A stretch of 33,922 nt of DNA from Nonomuraea cypriaca (GCF_015645445.1 NZ_JADOGI010000111.1:1-33922); one strand, 5' to 3'. Positions 8,926 to 15,760 are shown, numbered from the stretch's first letter. Numbers and translations are program-made. The notes: a model not told the origin generated them from the letters alone.

Positions 8926-9105
8926 TCAGGCTCCCTTTCCTGGCCAGTCCGGTGAGTGGCCCAGGATCGCGACGATCTCGTCCAGACGCGAGCCGCCCTG
9001 CCAGGCGAGCGCCGGCGCGAAGGCCGCTCCGGGCGCGAGCCGCGCCTTCCCGCCGGGTACGGCCTTGGCGGCGCCGTCGCCAAGCGTGGGATCGTTCATC
9101 TGCAT
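8926..9105 (-). CDS. Small ORF of 59 residues upstream of ridA-like gene
   Basis: The minus strand from ATG 9105 encodes MQMNDPTLGDGAAKAVPGGK, then LAPGAAFAPALAWQGGSRLD and a C-terminus ending SPDWPGKGA. Its TGA lies one base before the ATG of the RidA-family gene, with that gene's ribosome-binding site inside it. High GC at third positions and the tight junction suggest real translation. I do not recognise the family; it may be a small protein, a translational-coupling leader, or the remnant of a larger gene. Confidence 0.45.
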   Translation of the reverse strand: MQMNDPTLGDGAAKAVPGGKARLAPGAAFAPALAWQGGSRLDEIVAILGHSPDWPGKGA

Positions 9106-9120
9106 GCGCGCATAATCTAC

Positions 9121-9151
9121 ATATGCATATTATCTGTCAAATGAGTATTTT
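9121..9151 (+). promoter_or_regulatory. MarR promoter with palindromic operator; likely leaderless
   Basis: ATATGCATAT (9121-9130) is a perfect palindrome in an unusually AT-rich divergent spacer between the MarR gene and the RidA operon. TATTTT (9146-9151) is a -10-like hexamer 6 bases before the GTG start of the MarR gene, so its mRNA would be leaderless. The palindrome would then overlap the -35 region, a classic position for MarR autorepression, and it lies 16 bases from the start of the 59-codon ORF on the other strand. Confidence 0.5.
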
Positions 9152-9157
9152 GGACTC

Positions 9158-9646
9158 GTGACGGATCGCCGCGACCTCGCCGAGATGCTGCACCCCCTCG
9201 TGCGGTCGCTCATCGCCGCGGAGCTGCCCGTGCTCGCCGCGCACGGGATCTCCATGTGGGGCTACATCGTGCTCGGCGCCGTGGACGACGGTTCGGTACG
9301 CACCCAGGCCGCCCTGGCCGAGGCCATCGGCGCCGACAAGACCCGCATCATCGCCACCCTCGACGACCTCCAGGCGGCCGGGCTGATCACCCGCGAGCCC
9401 GACCCGGACGACCGCCGCGCGCGGATCCTCGCGATCACCGGCGACGGCCGCGACGTGCGCAGATCGGTGCGGGCCGAGATCCGGTCCAACGAGGAGCGCC
9501 TGCTCGCCCGCCTGCCCGCCGCCGACCGGCACGGCTTCCTGCGCGCCGTGCAGGCTCTGTCCCGGCTGCCCCGCGAGGAGATCGCCGCTACCGGCCCCCG
9601 CGACCGGCGGCCCATCCGGCGGACGAACGCCGTAGGCGACGGGTGA
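9158..9646 (+). CDS. MarR-family transcriptional regulator
   Basis: A 162-residue winged-helix protein: N-terminal dimerisation helix (DLAEMLHPLVRSLIAAELPV), helix-turn-helix around residues 48-75 (RTQAALAEAIGADKTRIIAT and LDDLQAAGLI), the wing REPDPDDRRARILAITGDG, and C-terminal dimerisation helices. MarR proteins bind palindromes as dimers and usually release DNA on binding a phenolic or oxidising ligand. The GTG start has no good ribosome-binding site but lies 6 bases after a TATTTT hexamer, consistent with leaderless translation. The divergent RidA operon is the obvious target besides its own gene. Confidence 0.88.
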   Translation: MTDRRDLAEMLHPLVRSLIAAELPVLAAHGISMWGYIVLGAVDDGSVRTQAALAEAIGADKTRIIATLDDLQAAGLITREPDPDDRRARILAITGDGRDVRRSVRAEIRSNEERLLARLPAADRHGFLRAVQALSRLPREEIAATGPRDRRPIRRTNAVGDG

Positions 9647-9793
9647 CCTCGAGGTACTCCGCGCGTCGTAGACGGCCCGCGCGCTGCGCCCGGCGCGGTA
9701 GCCGCAACAGCCTTCTCCCGGCCGATGACGCCGAAGGCCCCGGCGATGGAGCATCTTCACGGACCGGCCCTCTCCGGAAAGGACCATTCGACG

Positions 9794-10405
9794 ATGCTGT
9801 TCATCGAACTCTTGGTGCCCAAGGGCGTCTTCGACGTGCAGGAACGCCGCAGGCTCGGCGAACGGCTGACAGGGCGGCGGCTGCTGTCGGCCGCGAACGG
9901 CGAGCAGGACGCCGCCGACCCCGGAGTGATCGACTTGATCGACTCCCTGACCCAGGTGGTGGTCCGGGAGGAGGAGGTCTGGATCACGGGCGGAGACCCG
10001 CCCGGTCCCTCCCGGACACCCCGGTACGTGGTGAACGTGATCGCCGGAATGTGGGGCAAGGAGATGAGCGAGCACCTCATCTCCCGGATCACCGCCGAAC
10101 TCGCCGACGCCGAGGCCGGCCCCGAGCCGCGGGCCATGGTGAACGTGATCAGCGTTCCCGAGGGGAGCTACGGCCTGCGGGGGCGGCCTCACCGATCCTC
10201 CGACCTCCTCCAGCTGATCGAGGAGGCCAGGACCGGACCCGCGGCGCCGGTCCCGGACGGCATGATCGTCGATCCGGTCTGCGGCGCCACCGTGCCGATC
10301 GCCGACGCCGTCATCCTGGAGCACGACGGGCAGAGGTACGGCTTCTGCTGCCCCCACTGCCGCGGGCACTTCGCCAAGCGGCTCCGCGAACCGCGGACGC
10401 CCTGA
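9794..10405 (+). CDS. Tautomerase-like protein fused to a C-terminal YHS metal-binding domain
   Basis: The first ~130 residues of this 203-residue protein resemble the tautomerase (4-OT/MIF) superfamily: MLFIELLVPKGVFDVQERRR, then a repeat-like second half with VVNVIAGMWGKEMSEHLISR and AMVNVISVPEGSYGLRGR. The catalytic Pro1 of that superfamily is not there; residue 2 is Leu. Residues ~155-200 form a YHS (TRASH-like) domain: DPVCGATV with Cys163, and YGFCCPHCRGHF with Cys185, Cys186, His188 and Cys189, which should bind a transition metal. The ATG at 9794 has AAGGA 10 bases upstream; the open frame starts at 9725, but the extra residues do not look like the family. The function could be metal sensing or delivery rather than tautomerisation; this is inference. 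Confidence 0.6.
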   Translation: MLFIELLVPKGVFDVQERRRLGERLTGRRLLSAANGEQDAADPGVIDLIDSLTQVVVREEEVWITGGDPPGPSRTPRYVVNVIAGMWGKEMSEHLISRITAELADAEAGPEPRAMVNVISVPEGSYGLRGRPHRSSDLLQLIEEARTGPAAPVPDGMIVDPVCGATVPIADAVILEHDGQRYGFCCPHCRGHFAKRLREPRTP

Positions 10406-10473
10406 TGGAGCCCGCACAGTACGCCCGCGCCCTCCACCAGGGCGCGGACCGAGGACGAGCCGGCCCGGCGGCG

Positions 10474-11349
10474 TCAGCCTGACAGCACCCGCGCCAGGTC
10501 CGCCGCCGGGCCGGGCGGAAGCGCGCCGTGCAGCAGTTCCACCCGATGGACGAGCCGGGGCGCGGCCAGCGGCACCCCCCGCACGCCCGGCGCCGACAGG
10601 GGCACGGCCGAGGCGGGCAGAAGGGTGAGGCCGTGGCCGGCGGCCACCAGGTTCACCACCGTGTGCACGTCGCCGCCCCGGTAGTCCAGCGCCACCGGGA
10701 ACCCGTCGCCCACCAGATCGCGCAGCCGCGGCAGCGAGCATGACGGCGTCTGCAGCCAGCGCGCGTCCACCAGGTCCATCAGCCGCAACGCCGCCCGCCC
10801 GGCCAGCGGATGATCGGCCGGCAGCGCCACGGCCAGGTGTTCCTCGCTCACTCCCGACGCCGTCATCGGCCCGGAGTCCGGCAGGGGCAGCGGGTCGCTG
10901 GGCGCCGCGATGCCGTCGGCCAGGCCCAGGTCGGCCCTCCCCTCGGCGACCATCGCCCCGGCCTCCTCGCGCCCGCACGTCCGCAGCGTCACCTCCAGCC
11001 GCGGCTGCTCGCGGCGGGCCCGCGCCAGCCGCAGCGCCAGGACGGGGTTGAGCGCCAGCGGGGTGGCGGCCAGCAGCAGCCGCAGACCGGGGCGGGCGGC
11101 GGCGCGCAGCACGTCGGCGCGGGCCGCCCGCAGACGCAGCAGCAGCGGCTCGGCGTGCTCCAGCAGCCGCCGACCGGCCGGCGTGGGCTCGACCGGGCGG
11201 CGGCTCAGCAGCGGCAGGCCCAGATCGGCCTCCAGGGCGGCGATCTGCTGGGAGATCGCCGACTGCGTGTAGCCGAGCTCGGCGGCCGCCGAGGAGAACG
11301 AGCCGCACCGGGCCACGGTCACGAACGTCGTCAGCAAGTGAGGGTCCAT
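10474..11349 (-). CDS. LysR-family transcriptional regulator
   Basis: A 291-residue LTTR of normal length. The N-terminal winged HTH covers residues 1-60 (HLLTTFVTVARCGSFSSAAA, ELGYTQSAISQQIAALEADL), followed by the linker helix and a periplasmic-binding-protein-like effector domain (LRLLLAATPLALNPVLALRL, GRADLGLADGI, EEHLAVALPADHPLAGRAAL). It is divergent from the amidotransferase gene at 11420 with a 70-bp spacer holding an inverted repeat, so that gene is the likely target. The effector is unknown. Confidence 0.9.
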   Translation of the reverse strand: MDPHLLTTFVTVARCGSFSSAAAELGYTQSAISQQIAALEADLGLPLLSRRPVEPTPAGRRLLEHAEPLLLRLRAARADVLRAAARPGLRLLLAATPLALNPVLALRLARARREQPRLEVTLRTCGREEAGAMVAEGRADLGLADGIAAPSDPLPLPDSGPMTASGVSEEHLAVALPADHPLAGRAALRLMDLVDARWLQTPSCSLPRLRDLVGDGFPVALDYRGGDVHTVVNLVAAGHGLTLLPASAVPLSAPGVRGVPLAAPRLVHRVELLHGALPPGPAADLARVLSG

Positions 11350-11360
11350 AAGCGTTGCTC

Positions 11361-11380
11361 ATGATAGGACCGCGAATCAT
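11361..11380. promoter_or_regulatory. Inverted repeat between LysR gene and its divergent neighbour
   Basis: ATGATAGGACCGCGAATCAT: ATGAT and ATCAT half-sites with a 10-bp spacer, centred 21 bases upstream of the LysR start and 50 bases before the amidotransferase start. The dyad and position suit a LysR binding site, although it does not give an exact T-N11-A core. Confidence 0.45.
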
Positions 11381-11419
11381 CGTTGGCGCTTCACGGGTGG
11401 CGGCGGCCACGATGAGGGC

Positions 11420-12136
11420 ATGAGAATCGCCCTTGTGGGGGACCGCTCCCCCAGTGTTCGTTCGCATGTGAGGATCCCGCGGCTCATGGAGGCCTTGCGG
11501 GAACGGGACGGGATCGCGCTCGACCCGTACTGGGTGCCGACCACCGACGTGGCGGCCGGCCTGGACGGCTTCGACGGCATCTGGATGCTGCCCGGCAGCC
11601 CGTACCGTGACGAGGCGGGCGCGGTCGAGGCCGCGCGGGTCGCGCGTGAGCGGGAGATCCCGTTCCTGGGCACGTGCGGCGGGTTCCAGCACATGCTGCT
11701 GGAGTTCGCGCGGCACGTGTGCGGGCTGGACGTCGCGCACGCCGAGAACGAGCCGGGCGCACGCGACTTCCTGCTCACGCCGCTGGCGTGCTCGCTGGCC
11801 GGGCACGAGGGCCTGGTACGGCTCACGCCCGGCTCACTGATCGAGCAGATCATGGCCGCGCCGGCGACCGTGGAGGCCTACATCTGCTCGTACGGCCTCA
11901 ACGAGGACTACAAGCGGACGCTGGCCGGGCACGGGATGGTGTTCTCCGGCCACGCCGGCGACGGCGCGGTCCGCGTGGCCGAACTGCCGGGGCACCCGTT
12001 CTTCCTGGCCACCATGTTCCAGCCGGAACTGGCCGGGGACGGACGGCGCGCCCACCCGGTCGTGACGGCGTTCGCCACGGCGGTCGGCGTCCGCGCGGGC
12101 GGACGCGCCTTGACCCGAGCGGCCGAGCCCCGATGA
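11420..12136 (+). CDS. CTP-synthase-like class I glutamine amidotransferase with altered triad
   Basis: A 238-residue stand-alone GATase domain resembling the C-terminal glutaminase part of CTP synthase (MRIALVGDRSPSVRSHVRIP; FDGIWMLPGSPYRDEAGAVE). The nucleophile elbow is intact: Cys86 in FLGTCGGFQHMLLEF. The end of the domain reads HPFFLATMFQPEL, where class I GATases have FHPE: position 201 is Gln instead of the catalytic His, while Glu203 is kept. It matches a family sometimes annotated as CTP synthase C-terminal-region-related protein, which exists without the synthetase domain. With the His replaced, it may hydrolyse glutamine poorly or act on another substrate. It is divergent from the LysR gene, which probably regulates it. 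Confidence 0.75.
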   Translation: MRIALVGDRSPSVRSHVRIPRLMEALRERDGIALDPYWVPTTDVAAGLDGFDGIWMLPGSPYRDEAGAVEAARVAREREIPFLGTCGGFQHMLLEFARHVCGLDVAHAENEPGARDFLLTPLACSLAGHEGLVRLTPGSLIEQIMAAPATVEAYICSYGLNEDYKRTLAGHGMVFSGHAGDGAVRVAELPGHPFFLATMFQPELAGDGRRAHPVVTAFATAVGVRAGGRALTRAAEPR

Positions 12137-12171
12137 CGGCCCCGTCCCCGGCCCCGCCGCCGCGGGAGCGG

Positions 12172-12227
12172 GACGTTCAGGAGAAGGCGTTCAGGAGGAG
12201 GCGTTCAGGAGGAGGCGTTCAGGAGGA
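12172..12227 (+). repeat. 14-bp tandem repeat across the MFS stop codon
   Basis: Four head-to-tail copies of GGCGTTCAGGAGGA: a degenerate copy at 12172-12185 (two mismatches), then perfect copies at 12186-12199, 12200-12213 and 12214-12227. The MFS gene on the minus strand ends inside the last copy (TGA at 12221-12219). On the plus strand each copy contains AGGAGG, but no plus-strand gene follows. Confidence 0.9.
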
Positions 12228-13424
12228 GGACTGCCGCACCGCTTCCGGGACCGAGCCGTAGGAGCGTTCCCGTGCGCCGGCCCGGCGCGTGGCGGCCAGG
12301 TAGAGCAGGCACACAACGGCCAGCGCCGCGCTCACCCCCAGGGCGGCCGGCGCGCCGGCCGGCAGGAGCAGCCCGCCGAGCGCCGTGCCCAGGGCGATGC
12401 CGAGGTAGAGCGCGGAGCCGTTCAGGCCCACGACCACGGCGGTCTCCTGGGGCGCGGCGGTGATCAGCCGCAGTTGCTGGGCCGGGGTCTGGAACCAGGT
12501 GCTCAGGCCCCAGGCCACCATGAGCAGGGCGGCCAGCGGCGGCCACTGGGCTCCCGCGCCGGTGGCCCAGGCGAAGGCGCCCAGCGTGAGGGAGAGTGCC
12601 GCGTACCCCACGCTCAGCACCCGTACCGGGCCGAACCGGTCGGCGGCGGCGCCGGTCACCATGTTGCTGACGACGGCGCCCACGCCGTACAGGAAGAGCA
12701 GCCACATCTCGGCCTGCGGAGCGGCGCCCAGCGCGTGCAGGAGGGGAACGGCATACGCGTACAGGCCGTAGCTGGCCATCATCCCGAACAGGGTCAGCGG
12801 CAGCACCGCCAGCACGCCGGGACGGCGCAGGGCGGCGAGCCGGGCGCGCAGGGGGACGCTCGGGTTGCCGGGCAGCCGGGGCATGACGGCCAGCACGCCG
12901 GCGGCGCAGAGCAGGCACAGCGCGGCGACCAGCCCGAGCGCGGTACGCCAGTCCAGGATCCTGTCGGCCAGGTTGCCCAGCGGCACGCCCAGCGCGGTGG
13001 CCGCGGTCAGCCCGCCGATCACCACGGCCAGCGCGCGGGCCCGCTGCCCGGGAGCGGCCAGGGACGCGGCCACGGCGCTGGCGGTGGGGGTGAATGCCGC
13101 GGCCCCGGCGGCGGCCAGCACCCGGCCGGCCATGAGCACCGCGTAGCCGGGCGCCAGCGCCGACCCGAGGTTGGCCAGCGCGAGCACGAGCAGCGCGACG
13201 GTCAGCAGGGCACGGCGCGGCACCCGGGCGGTGAACGTGGCCACGACGGGCGAGAGCACGGCGTAGGCCAGGGCGAACACGGTGGCCGACTGCCCGGCGG
13301 CGGCCTCGGAGACCCGCAACGAGCGGGCCATCGCCGGCAGGAACCCGGCCACCACATAGGAGTCGGTGCCCACCGCGAACGTGCCGAGCGCCAGGATCAG
13401 CGTCCTGATGGGGATACGAGACAT
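12219..13424 (-). CDS. MFS transporter, DHA1-type drug/sugar efflux permease
   Basis: A 401-residue, 12-helix major facilitator of the AraJ/CmlA-like DHA1 type. The first helix is TLILALGTFAVGTDSYVVAG; a central loop around residue 190-200 (RLPGNPSVPLRARLAALRRP) separates the two six-helix halves. It should be a proton-driven exporter in the cytoplasmic membrane; substrate unknown. The ATG at 13424 is preceded by AAAGGAAAGGGG, a good ribosome-binding site; an ATG five codons upstream is possible but has none. The C-terminus (SVPEAVRQSSS) ends in the tandem repeat, so the final Ser residues come from repeat sequence. It lies next to the Rrf2 gene on the same strand (82 bases between them), with direct repeats in the gap. 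Confidence 0.9.
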   Translation of the reverse strand: MSRIPIRTLILALGTFAVGTDSYVVAGFLPAMARSLRVSEAAAGQSATVFALAYAVLSPVVATFTARVPRRALLTVALLVLALANLGSALAPGYAVLMAGRVLAAAGAAAFTPTASAVAASLAAPGQRARALAVVIGGLTAATALGVPLGNLADRILDWRTALGLVAALCLLCAAGVLAVMPRLPGNPSVPLRARLAALRRPGVLAVLPLTLFGMMASYGLYAYAVPLLHALGAAPQAEMWLLFLYGVGAVVSNMVTGAAADRFGPVRVLSVGYAALSLTLGAFAWATGAGAQWPPLAALLMVAWGLSTWFQTPAQQLRLITAAPQETAVVVGLNGSALYLGIALGTALGGLLLPAGAPAALGVSAALAVVCLLYLAATRRAGARERSYGSVPEAVRQSSS

Positions 13425-13442
13425 CCCCTTTCCTTTCATGAC

Positions 13443-13480
13443 GATGCCACTTTCAGATGCCACTTTCAGATGCGCCTTCA
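13443..13480. repeat. 13-bp direct repeats upstream of the MFS gene
   Basis: GATGCCACTTTCA occurs twice back to back (13443-13455, 13456-13468) and is followed by a shortened third copy, GATGCGCCTTCA (13469-13480). The array ends 19 bases before the MFS start codon and just after the Rrf2 gene, so it could be a direct-repeat operator or simple slippage. Confidence 0.7.
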
Positions 13481-13506
13481 GGTGAGTGGCGGAAAAATGG
13501 GTGTGG

Positions 13507-13977
13507 TCAGCCGCGCATGCGGGCGTAGTTGCGGCGCGTGCGCTCGCCGGCGCCCGGTGAGCCCTCCATGAGGTCGGCGATGCTCTGCCCGGCCAGCTCC
13601 CGCCGCCAGGCCAGCTCGGCCCGCCGCATCGCCCTGGAGATCCCGCACGGACCGCGGAACGTCTCCCCCTCGGCCCCGGCGCCGCGCTGCCGGATCTCGG
13701 CGCAGCGGAACGCCTCGCCGGGCCCCTCCAGCGCGGTCACCACATCCATGATCGTTATCTGGCCGGGCGGTCTGGCCAGGGAGAAGCCGCCCCCGGCGCC
13801 CGGGGCGGAGGTGAGGATCCCGGCCCTGGTCAGGGCCTGGAGCCGTTTCTTCAGATATTCCTGCGGGAGGTCGAACCAGGCCGCGAGCCTGCGGATCGAC
13901 ACCGGTCCCTCGTCCTTGAGCCATCCCAGGGTCACACAGCAGTGCAACCCCCACTCGACTCCTTCGCCCATCTGCAC
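13507..13977 (-). CDS. Rrf2-family transcriptional regulator
   Basis: A 156-residue Rrf2 protein. It opens MQMGEGVEWGLHCCVTLGWL, then the winged HTH (SIRRLAAWFDLPQEYLKKRL, QALTRAGILTSAPGAGGGFS and LARPPGQITIMDVVTALEG), and the sensor loop FRCAEIRQRG ... RGPCGISRAM. Cys in this loop ligate a [2Fe-2S] cluster or sense redox in relatives (IscR, NsrR, RsrR); only two loop Cys are present here, plus an N-terminal CC pair. I prefer the GTG at 13977 (ATG at 13971 is equally in frame): TAGTAT in the upstream inverted repeat could be a -10 giving a nearly leaderless mRNA. The gene is upstream of the MFS exporter on the same strand and is its likely repressor. Confidence 0.85.
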   Translation of the reverse strand: MQMGEGVEWGLHCCVTLGWLKDEGPVSIRRLAAWFDLPQEYLKKRLQALTRAGILTSAPGAGGGFSLARPPGQITIMDVVTALEGPGEAFRCAEIRQRGAGAEGETFRGPCGISRAMRRAELAWRRELAGQSIADLMEGSPGAGERTRRNYARMRG

Positions 13978-13982
13978 AATCA

Positions 13983-13999
13983 GGGATACTACATATCCC
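13983..13999. promoter_or_regulatory. Perfect inverted repeat at the Rrf2 gene start (autoregulatory operator)
   Basis: GGGATA CTACA TATCCC: 6-bp half-sites, 5-bp spacer, 6 bases upstream of the GTG start. The minus-strand hexamer TAGTAT inside it is a plausible -10, so binding here would block the promoter directly. Confidence 0.6.
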
Positions 14000-14045
14000 G
14001 TTTGCGGGTCCGCGCGGCGGGGGCGGACCAAGTACGGGGTACACG

Positions 14046-14858
14046 ATGCTGGAGGACCTGGCCACCAGCATCCGCGCCGAGGTGAACGCGACGATCTTCG
14101 CCACGATCCTGCGGCGGATGGGCGAGGCCGGCCGGGCCCCGGATGGAGGCTCTGCTCGTCGTCGGGCCGGACGGCAAATCGACGTTCAACCGGCTCAAGA
14201 AGCCCGCTCAGCGGGCCACCTGGTCGCGTTTCATGGATCAGGTGTCGTGGCTGGATCAGGTGGATGCGCTGGGCGACACCGACGCGTGGCTGGACGGCGT
14301 TGCGCCGTCCAAGATCGCCGACTTCGCGGGTGAGGCCGACGCCAGGACGCCGACACCTTGTCGCGCTACGACCCGGTCAAGCAGGTGGCGTTGCTGGCGT
14401 GCCTGACGCACACCGCCCGGATGCGGGCCCGCGACGACTTGGCCGAGATGTTGTGCAAGCGGATGGCCTCCCACGTCAAACGGGCCAAGGCGGAGCTGGA
14501 GGAGATCGGCGCCCGGCGGCGCGCGACCAGCGAGCGGCTGATCGGCACCTACCATCAGATGCTGGAACGTCTCGACCCCGGCAGCGAGACCTCGGCCGCC
14601 GGACGCGAGGCGGTGGCGCGGGCCATGGAGGCGGTGACCTCGTGCGCCGGTAACGCCGGGCAGGTCCAGGCGCTCGGCGAGGTACTGTCGGCGCTCGTGG
14701 TGCAGGCCCACGGTATGCAGGAGGTGCGGGCAGCGGTGGAGCAGGCCTGCGGGTTCGCGGCGCAGTTGGCCGACATCGAGGAGGTCGCCGCCTTCCACGG
14801 CGACGCGCACGAGCTGCTGGTGTACCGGTTCTTCGAGAAGGACCGGCCGGCGCTGTAG
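14046..14858 (+). pseudogene. tnpA: Tn3-family transposase, central fragment with frameshifts
   Basis: Three overlapping frames read on as one Tn3 transposase segment: from 14046 (LATSIRAEVNATIFATILRR), from 14143 (VVGPDGKSTFNRLKKPAQRA, then AWLDGVAPSKIADFAGEA), and from 14358 (YDPVKQVALLACLTHTARMR, ARDDLAEMLCKRMASHVKRA, ending FHGDAHELLVYRFFEKDR). This is the helical middle region of the ~1000-residue enzyme. The N-terminal DNA-binding part and the C-terminal DDE catalytic domain are both missing, and two frame changes interrupt what is left, so it cannot transpose. A TAG ends the last frame at 14856-14858. Confidence 0.75.
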
Positions 14859-14865
14859 CGAGCTG

Positions 14866-15069
14866 GTGGAGTCGGCCCCGGCGATCAGGTTGCGGCGGCT
14901 TGCGGAGCTGCGGGTGATGTTGGACGAGGTGCTCGCGGAGGCCTCGACGGCGGCGATGGTGGATGCACGGGCTGAGGGTTGGGGGCTGCGGCGGATCGGT
15001 CAGCACGTGGGGATGTCGCATGAGCAGGTCCGACGGTTGTTGGTCGGTGTGCCGATGGCTTCGGATTGA
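14866..15069 (+). CDS. Small helix-turn-helix protein
   Basis: A 67-residue frame starting with GTG: MESAPAIRLRRLAELRVMLD, a helix rich in Ala/Glu, then WGLRRIGQHVGMSHEQVRRL, a clear helix-turn-helix of the kind in small actinomycete proteins that accompany mobile elements and toxin-antitoxin genes. It starts 8 bases after the stop of the transposase fragment, inside the relic element. There is no strong ribosome-binding site. It could be a small regulator or the remaining piece of a larger protein. Confidence 0.5.
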   Translation: MESAPAIRLRRLAELRVMLDEVLAEASTAAMVDARAEGWGLRRIGQHVGMSHEQVRRLLVGVPMASD

Positions 15070-15162
15070 TCGGTTTCAGGGGTGTTGGTCTGGTCCTGAG
15101 CTGTAGCGTCGGTGTCCATGAGGGATCGGCGCCGCGGCGGTGGGTTCGGTACCTGATGCCGG

Positions 15163-15340
15163 GTGATGGTCGAGGTCGACTGTGAAAACGACACTGTGAC
15201 CCGGGTGGTGACGCTCGCGGAGGAGCTGCGGCCCGACCGTGACGGTCACTTCTGCGTCTATGACGAGAAGTTCGTCCGTCGGCACAGCGATTCCCAGCCC
15301 TGGCTGCATGCCTTCAGCGTGAGTGGGCCGCTTTGGCAGT
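15163..15340 (+). pseudogene. Conserved hypothetical fragment, frame lost near 15330
   Basis: GTG 15163/ATG 15166 opens MVEVDCENDTVTRVVTLAEE, then DGHFCVYDEKFVRRHSDSQP and WLHAFSVS. It looks like a real coding segment with two beta strands, of a type I associate with small actinomycete hypothetical proteins. After about 55 residues the same frame turns into Pro/His/Arg-rich shadow sequence up to 15627, while a sensible protein continues in another frame at 15323, so the gene is probably truncated or frameshifted. Function unknown. Confidence 0.4.
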
Positions 15341-15568
15341 ACGACCGAAGGCCTGGACCGCACCACCGACCAGCGCAAGCTCATCCGGTTACGCGGCCGG
15401 ATCCACGCCGCCGCCCGGGTGGCCGCCGAAGGATGCCACACCACCGACTCCGCCCTCACCATCGGCATCCAGGGCCCCGACGCCCAAGAACGCATCAAGC
15501 AGCTCCGCAACGCGCCGGCCAAGCTCATCACCAAGCACGGGTGGACCGTCCGCTACGAACCCCGCTGA
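15323..15568 (+). CDS. Hypothetical protein or gene fragment at the relic's right end
   Basis: An 81-residue frame: GRFGSTTEGLDRTTDQRKLI, then RLRGRIHAAARVAAEGCHTT and KLITKHGWTVRYEPR at the end. The composition is protein-like rather than shadow-like. It overlaps the end of the preceding fragment and stops 14 bases before the terminal inverted repeat. I do not recognise it; it may be a passenger-gene fragment of the Tn3 relic. Confidence 0.35.
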   Translation: MGRFGSTTEGLDRTTDQRKLIRLRGRIHAAARVAAEGCHTTDSALTIGIQGPDAQERIKQLRNAPAKLITKHGWTVRYEPR

Positions 15569-15582
15569 CCCGAACCTTCTTG

Positions 15583-15620
15583 CTTAGCGGGAATTTCCGG
15601 CCGGATCTGACCAGGACCCC
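15583..15620 (-). repeat. 38-bp Tn3-family terminal inverted repeat
   Basis: Read on the minus strand it starts GGGGTCCTGG, has the A/T-containing core GGAAATTCC, and ends CCGCTAAG exactly 38 bases later. GGGG at the outer tip, GCTAAG at the inner tip and 38-bp length are the hallmarks of Tn3/Tn21-type ends. The outer tip is at 15620, so the element lay to the left, on the side of the transposase fragment. Confidence 0.7.
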
Positions 15621-15681
15621 GAGATAGCCAACCTCTGACCCGGCCGGGGCGAGTGCGTCTTCTGACTTTTTCGTGTGGTGG

Positions 15682-15708
15682 TGTCGAATGGCGTCGAGCG
15701 CGTTCGTA
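15682..15708 (+). promoter_or_regulatory. Candidate ECF42-type promoter before the first sigma locus
   Basis: TGTCGA at 15682-15687, with CGTA at 15705-15708 after a 17-base spacer, lies 53-79 bases upstream of the DUF6069 gene. A TGTCGA -35 element is what I recall for ECF42 target promoters in Streptomyces, so this could be the locus's own sigma-dependent promoter. Confidence 0.4.
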
Positions 15709-15760
15709 GCCAAGGTGAGAGGCCGGCAACGGGCCGGTCGCCACTCACCGGAGGTCCACG

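Larger units (their letters stand above)
14046..15620. mobile_element. Relic of a Tn3-family transposon (one end only)
   Basis: A frameshifted central piece of a Tn3-family transposase (14046-14858) and a 38-bp terminal inverted repeat of Tn3 type (15583-15620) whose outer end points right. Together they mark a decayed element lying to the left of 15620. I find no matching left-end repeat, so the left boundary at 14046 is only where recognisable sequence begins. Confidence 0.6.

Noticed and set aside
9647..9793. Start of the tautomerase-YHS gene at ATG 9725
   Set aside because: The extra 23 residues lack family similarity; ATG 9794 has AAGGA upstream and a family-like N-terminus.
9137..11806. 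Very long minus-strand open frame (889 codons)
   Set aside because: Runs antisense through the MarR and tautomerase-YHS genes and in another frame through the LysR gene. Low-complexity composition; no motifs.
12186..12227. 14-bp repeats as a phase-variation switch of the exporter
   Set aside because: The stop codon lies in the first repeat unit on the coding strand, so gain or loss of units leaves the protein unchanged.
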